64,000 bases of DNA from Spirochaetota bacterium (lineage in GTDB: Bacteria; Spirochaetota; UBA4802; JAFGJZ01), in contig JAQIBV010000018.1 in NCBI GenBank assembly GCA_027858855.1, positions 43,198-107,197 on the forward strand. Direction: 5' to 3'. A program made the translations under genes and the position numbers. The notes below the pieces were generated by a model. The model was not told where the DNA came from. It saw only the letters and a list, made by a program, of their open reading frames with translations, and did not search any database. Positions 34,489-44,014 of this stretch are shown here, in pieces. Each line of letters opens with the position of its first letter. The first letter of the stretch is position 1.

Positions 34489-37014
34489 ATGAAAGCAGAA
34501 GAAATTGCAAAAAAGAATTTAGTAAAAACTGAAGATGTGTACAGCATCTGTAAGGATCTTGGTATCGAATGTCTTAATGCAGAGACGAATATCTCTGACA
34601 GTGACTCTTTTCTCATTGAAAAGAAAATAGAGACGATACTGACAGAAAAAAAAGCGAAGAGTGCGAAGAAGGCTTCGAATGATGTAAATAAAAAGAAGAT
34701 AAAATTAAAGCGTAAAGTCTCGACTGATGCTGAATCTCATGTAATTTCTGAAATAAAGAAACATTCTGATGAAGTACCTGCCGGAACCGATAAAAAAACT
34801 ACGGCTACAAAGCCTGCTGCTTCGGCTAAAAGCTCTTCGGGCACTGTACCATCATCCCGTCCGGCTGCTTCAAGACCGGCTCCATCTCGACCGGCTCAGG
34901 GGCGTTCAGGAAGTGCTCCTTCACGGGCTGGTTCTACTGCTCGTCCTCAGGGCACCGATTCCCGTCGACCATCCTCTCCGCGTCCCGGTCAGTCCGGTAC
35001 TGGAACAGGCCAGCGTCGTCCAATGCCGCCTCGAAGTGGAACACCAATTTCTAAAACTGCGCAGGAGGTGCCTGTTGCTTCGGAAGTAGGAGATAAGTCG
35101 GGTAAGTCAAAACGACGTAATCGTGAAAAAGATAAAGAACGTGAGAGTCTTAAAAATAAGCGAAGCGAAAAGAAGGATCGAGAGCAACGTACATATAACA
35201 GTCACATGACCAAAAAACGTAAACCGGTTGTGAAACAGGTTCGCGAAGCGGTTACTCCCGATAGTATCGAAATTACTGAAAATATTTCTGTAGGCGATCT
35301 TGCCAAGAAGCTTAATGTAAAAGCAAATGAAGTTATTGGTAAGCTGATGAAGCTCGGTGTGCTTGCTACAATAAATCAGGTTCTTGATGCCGACACAGCA
35401 GAGATTCTTTCTGAAGAGTATGGAACCACTGTTAAAGTTGTATCTTTATATGATGAGACAGTTATTAAGGAAGATCAGAACGAAAAGTCAGCTGATATTA
35501 TCACACGGCCACCGATTGTTACGGTTATGGGACATGTTGACCATGGTAAAACAAAGCTTCTTGATACAATACGTAAGTCGAATGTAACTGAAGGCGAACA
35601 TGGAGGCATAACCCAGCATATTGGTGCTTATAAGGTAGATGTTCATGGACAGCTTGTTACTTTTCTTGATACACCAGGTCACGCAGCCTTTACGACCATG
35701 CGTGCGCGTGGAGCAAGGGTTACCGACATCGTAATTCTGATTGTTGCGGCAAATGACGGAGTAATGCCGCAAACTGTTGAGGCTATTAACCACGCTAAAG
35801 AGGCCGATGTTCCGATAATTGTTGCCATTAACAAGATTGATCTTCCCGACGCCAATATTGCCAAGGTTCGTCAGGAGCTTGCAGGATACGGTCTTGTTTC
35901 AGAAGAGTGGGGAGGATCTACCCTTTACTGCGAAATAAGTGCTAAAAATGATATAAATATTAACGGTCTTCTTGAACTTGTTATAATGCAGTCGGAGATG
36001 CTCGAGTTAAAAGCCAATCCCGAACTTCGTGCAAAGGGCGCTGTTATTGAGGCCAAACTTGATCCGGGTCGCGGATCTGTAGCCACCCTTCTTGTTGAGA
36101 CTGGAACTTTGCATGTTGGTGATTCTTTTGTTGTTGGTATATATGCCGGTAAGATCCGAGCGATGTTTGATGATCAGGGTAATTCTGTCAAAGAAGCCGG
36201 GCCATCAATGCCTGTTGAAATACTTGGGCTAGATGGGATTCCATCTGCCGGAGATCCATTTCAGGTGGTCGCCTCTGAGAAGTATGCGAAACAGATCGCC
36301 GGAAAGCGTCAGGAACTTCGCAGAGTCGAGTCGGCCAAGCAGGTTAAGAAGGTTTCCCTTGAAGATATTAACGATATGATCAAGGATGGAGAGGTTCAGG
36401 ATGTCCGGTTGATAATAAAGGCCGATGTCGATGGATCGGTTCAGGCCTTGAAAGATGCTCTTGAGAAGTTATCGACTGATGAAGTCCGAGTGAAGGTAAT
36501 ACACGCCGCTGCTGGTGGAATTAATGAATCTGACATCATGCTTGCTTCGGCCTCTGATGCACTGGTTATTGGATACCATGTGCGTCCGACACCTCGTGTT
36601 TCTGATCTTGCCGATCAGGAAAAGGTTTCAATAAAAACCTATAATATTATCTTTGAAGTAACTGATGACGTAAAGAATGCAATGGAAGGAATGCTTAAGC
36701 CAGATATTGAAGAGGATGTTACCGGGCTTGCTGAAGTTAAACAGATTTTTAAAATATCCAAGCTTGGAACCATTGCTGGTTGTACTGTTGTTAAGGGTAA
36801 GGTTATGCGTACTAATAAGATACGCTTGCTGCGTGATGGCGTCGTTGTCTTTGACGGAGAGCTTAAGTCGCTGAAACGATTTAAGGATGATGCTAATGAG
36901 GTGGAAGTCTCACAGGAGTGTGGTATCGGCCTTGCTAAGTTTAACGATATAAAACCCGGAGATATGTTCGAGTCTTACAGGCTCGTTGAAATTGCAAAAA
37001 AGCTGGGTGAATAA
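34489..37014 (+). CDS. infB: Translation initiation factor IF-2
   Basis: The 841-residue GTPase brings fMet-tRNA to the 30S subunit. After an N-terminal IF2_N-like start ([18 protein letters not shown]) is a long low-complexity region (residues about 90-250, rich in Ser, Arg, Pro and Gly), then a second N-domain ([25 protein letters not shown]). The G domain has GHVDHGKT (G1), [10 protein letters not shown] (G2 region), DTPGHAAF (G3), NKID (G4) and SAK (G5), followed by domains II-IV to a normal end. The low-complexity N-terminus is typical of long bacterial IF-2. Confidence 0.97.
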   Translation: MKAEEIAKKNLVKTEDVYSICKDLGIECLNAETNISDSDSFLIEKKIETILTEKKAKSAKKASNDVNKKKIKLKRKVSTDAESHVISEIKKHSDEVPAGTDKKTTATKPAASAKSSSGTVPSSRPAASRPAPSRPAQGRSGSAPSRAGSTARPQGTDSRRPSSPRPGQSGTGTGQRRPMPPRSGTPISKTAQEVPVASEVGDKSGKSKRRNREKDKERESLKNKRSEKKDREQRTYNSHMTKKRKPVVKQVREAVTPDSIEITENISVGDLAKKLNVKANEVIGKLMKLGVLATINQVLDADTAEILSEEYGTTVKVVSLYDETVIKEDQNEKSADIITRPPIVTVMGHVDHGKTKLLDTIRKSNVTEGEHGGITQHIGAYKVDVHGQLVTFLDTPGHAAFTTMRARGARVTDIVILIVAANDGVMPQTVEAINHAKEADVPIIVAINKIDLPDANIAKVRQELAGYGLVSEEWGGSTLYCEISAKNDININGLLELVIMQSEMLELKANPELRAKGAVIEAKLDPGRGSVATLLVETGTLHVGDSFVVGIYAGKIRAMFDDQGNSVKEAGPSMPVEILGLDGIPSAGDPFQVVASEKYAKQIAGKRQELRRVESAKQVKKVSLEDINDMIKDGEVQDVRLIIKADVDGSVQALKDALEKLSTDEVRVKVIHAAAGGINESDIMLASASDALVIGYHVRPTPRVSDLADQEKVSIKTYNIIFEVTDDVKNAMEGMLKPDIEEDVTGLAEVKQIFKISKLGTIAGCTVVKGKVMRTNKIRLLRDGVVVFDGELKSLKRFKDDANEVEVSQECGIGLAKFNDIKPGDMFESYRLVEIAKKLGE

Positions 37015-37113
37015 TAAGGAATTTTTCGCAAGTTCTTTTGCTGGTCGCAAGATGACTCTTGCTGCTCGCATATGCGGCCTTGTTGAAAAGTTAATTAGTA
37101 GAGGTTCCTAATA

Positions 37114-37482
37114 GTGTCATCACATAGAAAAGAAAAACTTGAAGAGCTTGTAAAAAGACTTATCGGAGATCTTCTTTTAAAAGATATCAAGGATTCCCGT
37201 ATTGGTTTTGTCTCTATATCGAAGGTGAAGCTCTCCCGTGATTATGGAATTGCCGATGTCTATTTTTCAGTTTTAGGAGAGAACAAGGCAATAAAGGATA
37301 CTTTTTTCGGCCTTGAGTCGGCAAAAGGCTATATTCGTAAAAAGATTGGTAAAAGCCTGCAGTTGCGTCACATACCTGATATTAAATTTATCTATGATGA
37401 TTCTGTTGCCGAAGGTGTTGATCTTGTAAACCTTATTGACAGGGTTAATGCCGAAATTTCTAATGATCCGGATGAACAATAA
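37114..37482 (+). CDS. rbfA: Ribosome-binding factor A
   Basis: The 122-residue cold-shock 30S assembly factor has the KH-type fold: EKLEELVKRLIGDLLLKDIKDSRIGFVSISKVKLSRDYGIADVYFSV, then a C-terminal LRHIPDIKFIYDDSVAEG motif. The start is GTG with AGAGG about 8 nt upstream. The stop overlaps the beginning of truB. The length is as expected. Confidence 0.94.
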   Translation: MSSHRKEKLEELVKRLIGDLLLKDIKDSRIGFVSISKVKLSRDYGIADVYFSVLGENKAIKDTFFGLESAKGYIRKKIGKSLQLRHIPDIKFIYDDSVAEGVDLVNLIDRVNAEISNDPDEQ

Positions 37483-38377
37483 TATTTTCGATGACACAGT
37501 TATACTTATCGATAAAGAAAAGGGTATAACTTCGTTTGATACAATATCCCGTTTGCGAAAAAAAATAGGTATAAAAAAGATCGGTCATTCTGGAACGCTT
37601 GACCGGCTTGCGTCGGGTCTTCTGGTTGTTGCAACCGGGAAAGCGACAAAATTGACTAGATACTTTCTGGATTCGGATAAGACTTACATCGCGGAAGTTC
37701 AGTTAGGAGTAGTAACAGATACTTGTGATGCCGATGGTGAAATCATCGATAAAACGAGTGTTACGACTGAACATTTTGCGGAGCTGGAAAAGGTGGTCGC
37801 TTCATTTGCAGGGGCAATTAACCAGGTTCCTCCGCTCTATTCTGCGTTGAAAATAGATGGGAAACGGGCTTCTGATCGCGTTCGCGATGGGGAGTCCCTT
37901 ACACTGGAATCACGCGCTGTTACTGTTCACTTAATCGAGCTTATTGAGTGTGATTCTGCGAGAAGTACTTTTACTATAAGGGTAAAGTGTTCTAAAGGAA
38001 CCTATATCCGTTCGATTGCCCGGGATATCGGAGAAAAACTGGGGTGCGGGGCTTCTATTAAAGAGCTTCGCAGAACAGCTTCCGGTATTTTTATGGTGGA
38101 AAATGCTCTCACTGTTGATTGCATTAGCCCAGAAGCAGCTGAACGGAGTGCTGTAGTTTCCATGAATACTGCTCTGCAGTTTATGAATCAGGTTACGGTT
38201 GATGAAAAGGCCGTTGCCAGAATTGCAAATGGAGCCGAATTTAGTAGGGAGTCTCTTCTCTCTGTGGATAACCGCGAGTCGGAATTAAGCGCGGTATCTG
38301 ACGGTAAAATGGTTCTTGCAATAGCGAGAATCAATTTTAACGACTGGCACGTTGCATACGAGAACGTGTTTAATTAG
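37472..38377 (+). CDS. truB: tRNA pseudouridine(55) synthase
   Basis: The 301-residue enzyme converts U55 of the T-loop to pseudouridine. The catalytic motif is HSGTLDRLASGLLVVATGKATKL (nucleophile Asp in TLDRLAS, usually TLDPLA; the Pro to Arg change is uncommon), with YIRSIARDIGEKLG and LRRTASGIF further on, and a C-terminal PUA-like end. Starts at 37463 and 37472 are both possible; I give the second. It overlaps rbfA by 11 nt, so the two are translationally coupled. Confidence 0.93.
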   Translation: MNNNIFDDTVILIDKEKGITSFDTISRLRKKIGIKKIGHSGTLDRLASGLLVVATGKATKLTRYFLDSDKTYIAEVQLGVVTDTCDADGEIIDKTSVTTEHFAELEKVVASFAGAINQVPPLYSALKIDGKRASDRVRDGESLTLESRAVTVHLIELIECDSARSTFTIRVKCSKGTYIRSIARDIGEKLGCGASIKELRRTASGIFMVENALTVDCISPEAAERSAVVSMNTALQFMNQVTVDEKAVARIANGAEFSRESLLSVDNRESELSAVSDGKMVLAIARINFNDWHVAYENVFN

Positions 38378-38435
38378 CAGTTACTCCTGGAAACAGAAAT
38401 TCGATACTTTGATGTTGAATACCGCGATTTCAGGT

Positions 38436-38465
38436 GTGACACAAAATGTGGTAATATTTGATAAT
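38436..38465 (+). promoter_or_regulatory. Candidate promoter upstream of rpsO
   Basis: GTGACA (38436-38441) is followed after 18 nt by GATAAT (38460-38465), a fair sigma-70-type match, giving a leader of about 75 nt before rpsO. Whether an S15-binding fold lies in this leader cannot be seen by eye. Confidence 0.35.
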
Positions 38466-38547
38466 ATCAGATTTATAGTTTTCATGAAAAGAAGATTATT
38501 GATTTTCAAATGTACCCTCAATTAAAATCTATCTGGAGAAACAGACA

Positions 38548-38805
38548 ATGAAAGAGAAAGCAGAAGTAATTACACCATTTAAAAGACACGATTCTGATAC
38601 CGGATCCCCTGAAGTTCAGATCGCACTATTGACTGAAAGAATTAACCATTTAACAGAACATTTTAAAGTACATAAAAAGGATTTTCATTCCCGAAGAGGC
38701 CTCCTGAAAATGGTCGGGCAGCGCAGAAGGTTATTGGATTACCTTAAAAAGAAAGATCTTGGCAAATACAGAGAGCTTATCGCCTCATTAGGAATTAGAA
38801 AGTAG
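38548..38805 (+). CDS. rpsO: 30S ribosomal protein S15
   Basis: The 85-residue protein binds 16S rRNA and starts platform assembly. The sequence has the standard S15 core: [48 protein letters not shown] and the end [12 protein letters not shown]. It is 4 residues shorter than the 89 of E. coli S15. The start is preceded by CTGGAG. It is followed by pnp after 26 nt, the usual rpsO-pnp order. Confidence 0.97.
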   Translation: MKEKAEVITPFKRHDSDTGSPEVQIALLTERINHLTEHFKVHKKDFHSRRGLLKMVGQRRRLLDYLKKKDLGKYRELIASLGIRK

Positions 38806-38831
38806 GTTTGCCAAATACAAGGAGTTACAAA

Positions 38832-40916
38832 ATGTCTCATGATTATGAAATTGAAGTAGGCGGCAAAAAACTTACAATCGGCACAGGCGAAATGGCTAAA
38901 CAGGCGAATGGTTCGGTTACCGTTCGTCTTGGCGATACTATGATCCTGGCAGCCGCTGTCGCTGCACCAACTGCCTCAGAAGGGCGTGATTTTTTTCCAT
39001 TGCAAATAGAGTACAAAGAAAAATATTATGCATCGGGTCGAATACCCGGTGGTTATGTAAAACGTGAAGGAAGGCCTGGTGACCACGAAGTTCTTACCTG
39101 CCGCATTACCGACCGTCCTCTGCGACCACTCTTTCCTAAAGATTTCTTAAACGAAGTTCAAATCGCAATTACCGTAATATCTTCAGATAAAAAAGAAATG
39201 GCAGACGTTCTTGCTATAATCGGCGCATCTGCCGCCTTATCTATTTCGGGTATTCCGTTTCATGGCCCAGTTGCCGCTGTAAGAGTCGGTCGTGTGGAGG
39301 GTTCATTTGTTGTAAACCCTACACATCAGGATCTTGAGCAGAGTGATATCGATTTGATGGTAGCCGGAACCGAACGTGCTGTAACTATGATTGAGGGCTC
39401 TTCGAAGAATATTACCGAAGCTGATATGCTTGCTGCAGTTGAGTGTGCTCACGATAACATTAAAATAATTTGTGGTCTGCAGAAACAGATGATCGAGAAG
39501 CATGCGAAACCTTTTATGGAATACACTCCAAAAGAGAAGAACAGCGAGCTTGAGTCTGTTGTTAAAGAGAAATATTATTCTGATGTAGAAGCTTTGATGA
39601 GTATACAGGTGAAGCAGGAGCGCGAGGCTGCCTACAACGCGATTATTGAGAAGGCAAAGTCTGAATTACAGGAACGTTATCCCGATGATCTTTCTGAGAT
39701 TTCTACGGTCATTCATGATATGGATAAAGATGTTGTACGAAAGGGAATTCTTGATGGTAAGCGAACGGATGGCCGGGCTCTTGATACGGTTCGCCCTATA
39801 ACTATTCGTACCGGTGTACTTCCTGGATCTCATGGATCTGCATTGTTTACCAGGGGTGAAACACAGAGTCTTGGTGTTGTGACACTGGGAACAGAGAAGG
39901 ATTCGATGCGCGTTGATTCAATGAATGGTGATGGAAATCGTCACTTCTTTCTTCATTATAATTTCCCTCCCTATTCGGTTGGTGAATGTGGTCGTTTTGG
40001 TGGCACCGGTCGTCGTGAAATCGGTCATGGAATGCTTGCCGAGCGTGCCTTGACATATGCAATTCCTGATTTTAAGGACTTTCCATATACAGTGCGTATA
40101 GTTTCAGAGATTCTTGAATCAAACGGTTCATCCTCAATGGCATCCATATGCTCGGGTTCTCTGGCACTTTATGATGGGGGAGTCAAAACAAAATCTCCAA
40201 TTGCCGGTATTGCGATGGGTCTGGTTCTTGAAGATGGACGTCATGCTGTTCTTTCTGATATTCAGGGTCTTGAGGATCATCTTGGTGATATGGATTTCAA
40301 AGTTGCCGGTACCGAAGAGGGTATAACCGCTTTTCAGCTTGATATCAAGATTGAAGGTATAACATCTGACATTATGCGAGAGGCTCTTGAGCAAGCTCGT
40401 AAAGGGCGTTTGCATATTCTTTCAGAGATGAGTAAGTCATTGTCTGAACCACGGGCTGAACTTCGACCGAATGCACCGCGAATTGCCGAAATCAAGATAC
40501 CAACCGACAAAATTGGTGAATTGATTGGAACAGGTGGTAAGAATATTAAAGGCATTATCGAGGCGACCGGTTCTGAGATAAACGTAAGTGAAGACGGAAC
40601 TGTTAAGATCTACTCTTCCGATCAGGATATTCTGAATTCAACGAAGGCTCTTGTTGAGAGTTCAATTGCTGAAGTTGAAACGATGAAAATTTACGAAGGT
40701 ACTGTTAAACGTATTGCTGATTTCGGCGCCTTTGTTGAGATTCTTCCTGGAAAAGAGGGATTGCTTCATATATCCAAGATTGACCATAAGCGTATTAAAC
40801 AGGTTACCGATGTGTTGCAGATTGGTGACAAGGTTAAGGTCAAGGTAATGCACGTAGACAAGGGTGGCCGTATGGACTTGAGCCGTAAAGATGCTCTTCC
40901 ACCTGAAAAGGAGTAA
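38832..40916 (+). CDS. pnp: Polyribonucleotide nucleotidyltransferase
   Basis: The 694-residue 3'-5' exoribonuclease of the RNA degradosome has two RNase PH domains (MILAAAVAAPTASEGRDFFPLQIEY and, in the second, GTRRxx-like LFTRGETQSLGVVTLGT with the MDFKVAGTEEGITAFQLDIKIEGI catalytic region), a KH domain (IGELIGTGGKNIKGIIEATG) and a C-terminal S1 domain (EGTVKRIADFGAFVEILPGKEGLLHIS). I chose the ATG at 38832, preceded by AAGGAG; a TTG in frame lies 24 nt before. The order matches PNPase, and the length is normal. Confidence 0.97.
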   Translation: MSHDYEIEVGGKKLTIGTGEMAKQANGSVTVRLGDTMILAAAVAAPTASEGRDFFPLQIEYKEKYYASGRIPGGYVKREGRPGDHEVLTCRITDRPLRPLFPKDFLNEVQIAITVISSDKKEMADVLAIIGASAALSISGIPFHGPVAAVRVGRVEGSFVVNPTHQDLEQSDIDLMVAGTERAVTMIEGSSKNITEADMLAAVECAHDNIKIICGLQKQMIEKHAKPFMEYTPKEKNSELESVVKEKYYSDVEALMSIQVKQEREAAYNAIIEKAKSELQERYPDDLSEISTVIHDMDKDVVRKGILDGKRTDGRALDTVRPITIRTGVLPGSHGSALFTRGETQSLGVVTLGTEKDSMRVDSMNGDGNRHFFLHYNFPPYSVGECGRFGGTGRREIGHGMLAERALTYAIPDFKDFPYTVRIVSEILESNGSSSMASICSGSLALYDGGVKTKSPIAGIAMGLVLEDGRHAVLSDIQGLEDHLGDMDFKVAGTEEGITAFQLDIKIEGITSDIMREALEQARKGRLHILSEMSKSLSEPRAELRPNAPRIAEIKIPTDKIGELIGTGGKNIKGIIEATGSEINVSEDGTVKIYSSDQDILNSTKALVESSIAEVETMKIYEGTVKRIADFGAFVEILPGKEGLLHISKIDHKRIKQVTDVLQIGDKVKVKVMHVDKGGRMDLSRKDALPPEKE

Positions 40917-40930
40917 CTCTGTTACTTAAT

Positions 40931-42196
40931 ATGAATAGATATGTTCTTCCGAGTGGTCTTGTCGTTATTCTTCAACCAATTGAGCATGCCGTTTCAACAT
41001 CAGTTGGGTTGTGGATAAAGGCAGGATCTCGCGATGAAGGCCCTGAACAGTATGGATATGCTCATTTTGTTGAGCATATGCTGTTTAAGGGCACTCCCCG
41101 CTATAATGCAAAAGAGTTAGCTCAGCTTGTAGATCGCATTGGTGGTCAGCATAACGCTGCTACAAATAAAGAGTACACCTGCTATTATCTGAATGTCGTT
41201 TCTGATTACTGTCGGGTTGCACTCGAAGTACTCTCTGATATGTTTTATAACCCCCTTTTCTCTGAAGAAGAGATCGAAAAAGAGAAGGGTGTGGTAATTG
41301 AAGAGATTGGAATGTATGAAGATACACCCGATGAACATATTCATGACCTTTTTACAGAAATGATGTTCAACGATCATCCCCTCGCGCACCTCATCCTCGG
41401 TTCTACTGAGACTGTTTCTGCAATAAATCGTGAATCTGTTGTCTCTTTCTATGACACTCATTATGGATCATCCAATAGTGTGCTTGTAGTTGCAGGCAAG
41501 TTTGACATGAATGAAATGCAAATAGCTATTGCCGAATTGTTTTCCGAGGAACGAAAATATCAATCGTCTATTGAAGCTGTTAAACCTGCTATTCCTGCTG
41601 TTTCGCGTATTTATCACCAACATGTTGAGCGTGAATTGGAACAGGTGCACTTCTGTTTGGGGGTTGATGGGCATAAAAAACGGAGCGATGACCGTTGGAT
41701 TCTCTATTTGGTAAGCACTATTCTGGGTGGGAGCATGTCGTCCAGGCTTTTCCAGCGTGTTCGTGAAGATGAAGGCCTCTGTTATTCTGTTTACAGTTTT
41801 CATTCCTCTTATCGGGACACAGGGCTCTTCGGCATCTATTGTGGAACGTCTCCTGAAAAGTATGAACGGGCATTACAACTTATACTTGACGAACTGAATA
41901 TTATTGTTAATAACGGCATTAGTATTAAAGAGCTGGAAGACGCTAAGCGGTATATAAAGGGGAATCTGGCGCTTTCACTTGAGAGTATTGAAGTTCGTAT
42001 GGGGCAGTTGGCGAGGGACGAGATTCATTATGGATCGTTTTATTCTTTCGATGAAATAATAGAGAATATTTTTGCTGTTACGCCAAATGATTTTGACCGA
42101 GTGGTCAGGGATATTTTCTGTGATAAACGGCTTTCACTGGTTTCAATTGGTAATAATGTTAAGTATGATGACCGGCCTCTCTATGTTGGCCGATAA
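40931..42196 (+). CDS. M16-family zinc peptidase (YmxG/PepR-like)
   Basis: The 421-residue protein has the inverted zinc motif H45-F-V-E48-H49 (YAHFVEHMLFKGT) with the third ligand in the following acidic helix (KGVVIEEIGMYEDTPDEH), and a C-terminal M16 domain ending in a typical IKELEDAKRYIKGNLALSLE stretch. M16 peptidases of this size follow pnp in many bacteria (compare ymxG). The substrate is unknown. The start is weakly supported, with AAGGAG about 20 nt upstream. It precedes the bactofilin gene by 9 nt. Confidence 0.92.
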   Translation: MNRYVLPSGLVVILQPIEHAVSTSVGLWIKAGSRDEGPEQYGYAHFVEHMLFKGTPRYNAKELAQLVDRIGGQHNAATNKEYTCYYLNVVSDYCRVALEVLSDMFYNPLFSEEEIEKEKGVVIEEIGMYEDTPDEHIHDLFTEMMFNDHPLAHLILGSTETVSAINRESVVSFYDTHYGSSNSVLVVAGKFDMNEMQIAIAELFSEERKYQSSIEAVKPAIPAVSRIYHQHVERELEQVHFCLGVDGHKKRSDDRWILYLVSTILGGSMSSRLFQRVREDEGLCYSVYSFHSSYRDTGLFGIYCGTSPEKYERALQLILDELNIIVNNGISIKELEDAKRYIKGNLALSLESIEVRMGQLARDEIHYGSFYSFDEIIENIFAVTPNDFDRVVRDIFCDKRLSLVSIGNNVKYDDRPLYVGR

Positions 42197-42205
42197 CGAG
42201 GAAGA

Positions 42206-42616
42206 ATGGCACCACGAATTGACAGTTTAAACAGTACCATAGGTGATGGTTCGGTTTTTGAAGGTAAATTTTACATTAATGGTTCTCTGAAAATTGATGG
42301 AAAATTTGAAGGTGAGATAAAAACTGATGAGGAGCTTGTTGTTGGGGAAACCGGTAAGGTTCGAACCAATATTGAAGCAAAATCCGTTACCATTGCCGGA
42401 ACGGTAATTGGGAATATTAAGGCACTACATGAAGTACGACTTCTTGAAACTGCCAAGGTCCTTGGAGATATAGAGGCGCCGAATGTATCACTCCAGAAAG
42501 GAGTTGTTCTTACTGGCCAGATTAATATTTGCGGCGAGTACAAGAAAGATTTACCAAAGGTTGTTGAAGATTCATATAACTCGACTCCCTTAGAGAAATA
42601 TAAGAATAATAAGTAA
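42206..42616 (+). CDS. Bactofilin
   Basis: The 136-residue protein has the DUF583/bactofilin core: FEGKFYINGSLKIDGKFEGEIKTDEELVVGETGKV and VTIAGTVIGNIKALHEVRL, a right-handed beta-helix that polymerises without nucleotide into cytoskeletal filaments. Bactofilins organise envelope and cell shape, often with peptidoglycan enzymes. The gene starts 9 nt after the M16 gene. A LysM/M23 peptidase follows 180 nt downstream, a pairing seen in several bacteria, which suggests the two act together. Confidence 0.93.
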   Translation: MAPRIDSLNSTIGDGSVFEGKFYINGSLKIDGKFEGEIKTDEELVVGETGKVRTNIEAKSVTIAGTVIGNIKALHEVRLLETAKVLGDIEAPNVSLQKGVVLTGQINICGEYKKDLPKVVEDSYNSTPLEKYKNNK

Positions 42617-42707
42617 CTGAACTCTTGAAATTGTCAGGTTAGGTTGTTTGACCTGTTTGAATCGGATTAAAAGGTTTTTGGTGCTAATGAAATTTCGCTA
42701 TGTTTAA

Positions 42708-42743
42708 TTTTTTTTAAAACCGTCTGTCCGGTTTTAAAAAAAA
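42708..42743. repeat. A+T-rich perfect inverted repeat
   Basis: Eight T residues and AAAACCG pair with CGGTTTTAAAAAAAA around a 6-nt loop, between the bactofilin and M23 genes. The 3' side is an A-run on both strands rather than a T-run, so it does not read as an intrinsic terminator in either direction. Confidence 0.6.
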
Positions 42744-42795
42744 GGTAGAAAAATAAAGAGATATAACCGATAAACGTAGCATACGGTATAAAGAT

Positions 42796-43794
42796 ATGCA
42801 GAAATTTACTATAAGAAAATTATCTATTTCTCGAATCCATAATGAGGTTATGCTCGTTTATCGTGGGCGTGATAATATTTATGTAAAGAAATTTAGTTTA
42901 AGTATTAGTCGTCTATATCATCGCATACTTTATTTTGCCGGTGCTTCGGCGCTGACACTCGCTCTCGTAATAGCCCTGCCCATCGGAGGCAAGCAGGCTG
43001 ATTCAAGCACTCCTGAAGATGAAGAACTTAAAAATGATATATTGCTTTCTGAAGAGACCAATTTTACCGAGCCTGATAAGCGAAAGCCGCTCTCAGTGCA
43101 GGTTTATAAAGTAAAGCAGGGTGATACCCTGAGCGAAATTGCTGCAAAATTTGGAGTTTCTACTGATACAATTTGCGGATCTAGTGGATTGACATCTTAC
43201 GATTATCTAAAAATAGGTCAGACTCTGAAGATTCCTGATCGGGATGGCCTTCTTGTAACAGTGAAAGATGGGCAAAAGCTCATCGATATAGCACAGAAGT
43301 ACAAAATTCCCGTAGATAAAATTATGGCTCAGAATCAACTTCTGAATCCGGACTTTTTGCCTGTTGGCTATGATCTGTTTCTGCCTGATGCTAAACCACA
43401 GAATATTATTCCGGGTTTTATGTGGCCGACTATATCGCGTCGTATAACATCGGCTTATGGCTGGCGTATTCATCCTATAAATGGACGTCGCCGTTTTCAT
43501 AATGGCTTAGACATTCGTTCCCGCTATCAGAACATCAAAGCCTCCAAATATGGAAAGGTAACCTTTTCCGGTTCCATGGGGGGGTATGGCCGAGCAATCA
43601 TCATCGCTCATCCTGGTGGAAAGAAAACACTATATGCTCATTTGTCTCGCAGTTACGTAAAGAAGGGGCAGTATGTAAAACAGGGGCAGGTAATTGCTAA
43701 AAGTGGTAACTCCGGTTATTCATCTGGTCCGCATCTGCACTTTGAAATCATTCGAAATGGGAAGCATGTCAACCCTCGACGTCTTCTGAAATAA
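42796..43794 (+). CDS. Membrane-anchored LysM/M23 peptidase
   Basis: The 332-residue protein has a transmembrane helix at residues about 45-66, two LysM repeats (YKVKQGDTLSEIAAKFGVS and VTVKDGQKLIDIAQKYKIP) and a C-terminal M23 (lysostaphin-type) domain with RFHNGLDIRS (zinc-binding His and Asp) and GPHLHFEI (HxH). It should cleave peptide cross-links in peptidoglycan or anchor cell-wall assembly. The catalytic motifs look intact. It follows the M16-bactofilin pair and may work with bactofilin at the envelope. A hairpin (43799-43821) follows the stop. Confidence 0.92.
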   Translation: MQKFTIRKLSISRIHNEVMLVYRGRDNIYVKKFSLSISRLYHRILYFAGASALTLALVIALPIGGKQADSSTPEDEELKNDILLSEETNFTEPDKRKPLSVQVYKVKQGDTLSEIAAKFGVSTDTICGSSGLTSYDYLKIGQTLKIPDRDGLLVTVKDGQKLIDIAQKYKIPVDKIMAQNQLLNPDFLPVGYDLFLPDAKPQNIIPGFMWPTISRRITSAYGWRIHPINGRRRFHNGLDIRSRYQNIKASKYGKVTFSGSMGGYGRAIIIAHPGGKKTLYAHLSRSYVKKGQYVKQGQVIAKSGNSGYSSGPHLHFEIIRNGKHVNPRRLLK

Positions 43795-43798
43795 TAAA

Positions 43799-43821
43799 AG
43801 TAGGCGTACAATACGCCTACT
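43799..43821. terminator. Hairpin downstream of the LysM/M23 gene
   Basis: AGTAGGCGT pairs perfectly with ACGCCTACT around a 5-nt loop, 4 nt after the M23 stop codon. No T-run follows on the plus strand, so termination is uncertain. Confidence 0.5.
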
Positions 43822-44014
43822 CCTCACTTCAGTACCAAAATTCTGCACTAATAAAAAAATACTTGCCTCTATACGGCTCTCGTTTACAGAATCAATTTAG
43901 TCGGAACCTCGATATTTGCCTGATAAGAAATATGTTTTTTAAAGCCCTTCTTGATTTTCAGGGGGAGCAATATTAGAGAGCCGCACCTAAAAACCTGCTG
44001 TTTGGAGTTCAGTT

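Noticed and set aside
42708..42743. Inverted repeat as terminator of bactofilin
   Set aside because: The 3' arm ends in A residues on both strands, so no U-tract would form in either RNA.
43822..44014. T-box or glycine riboswitch before glyS
   Set aside because: No T-box antiterminator motif, no obvious paired aptamer stems.
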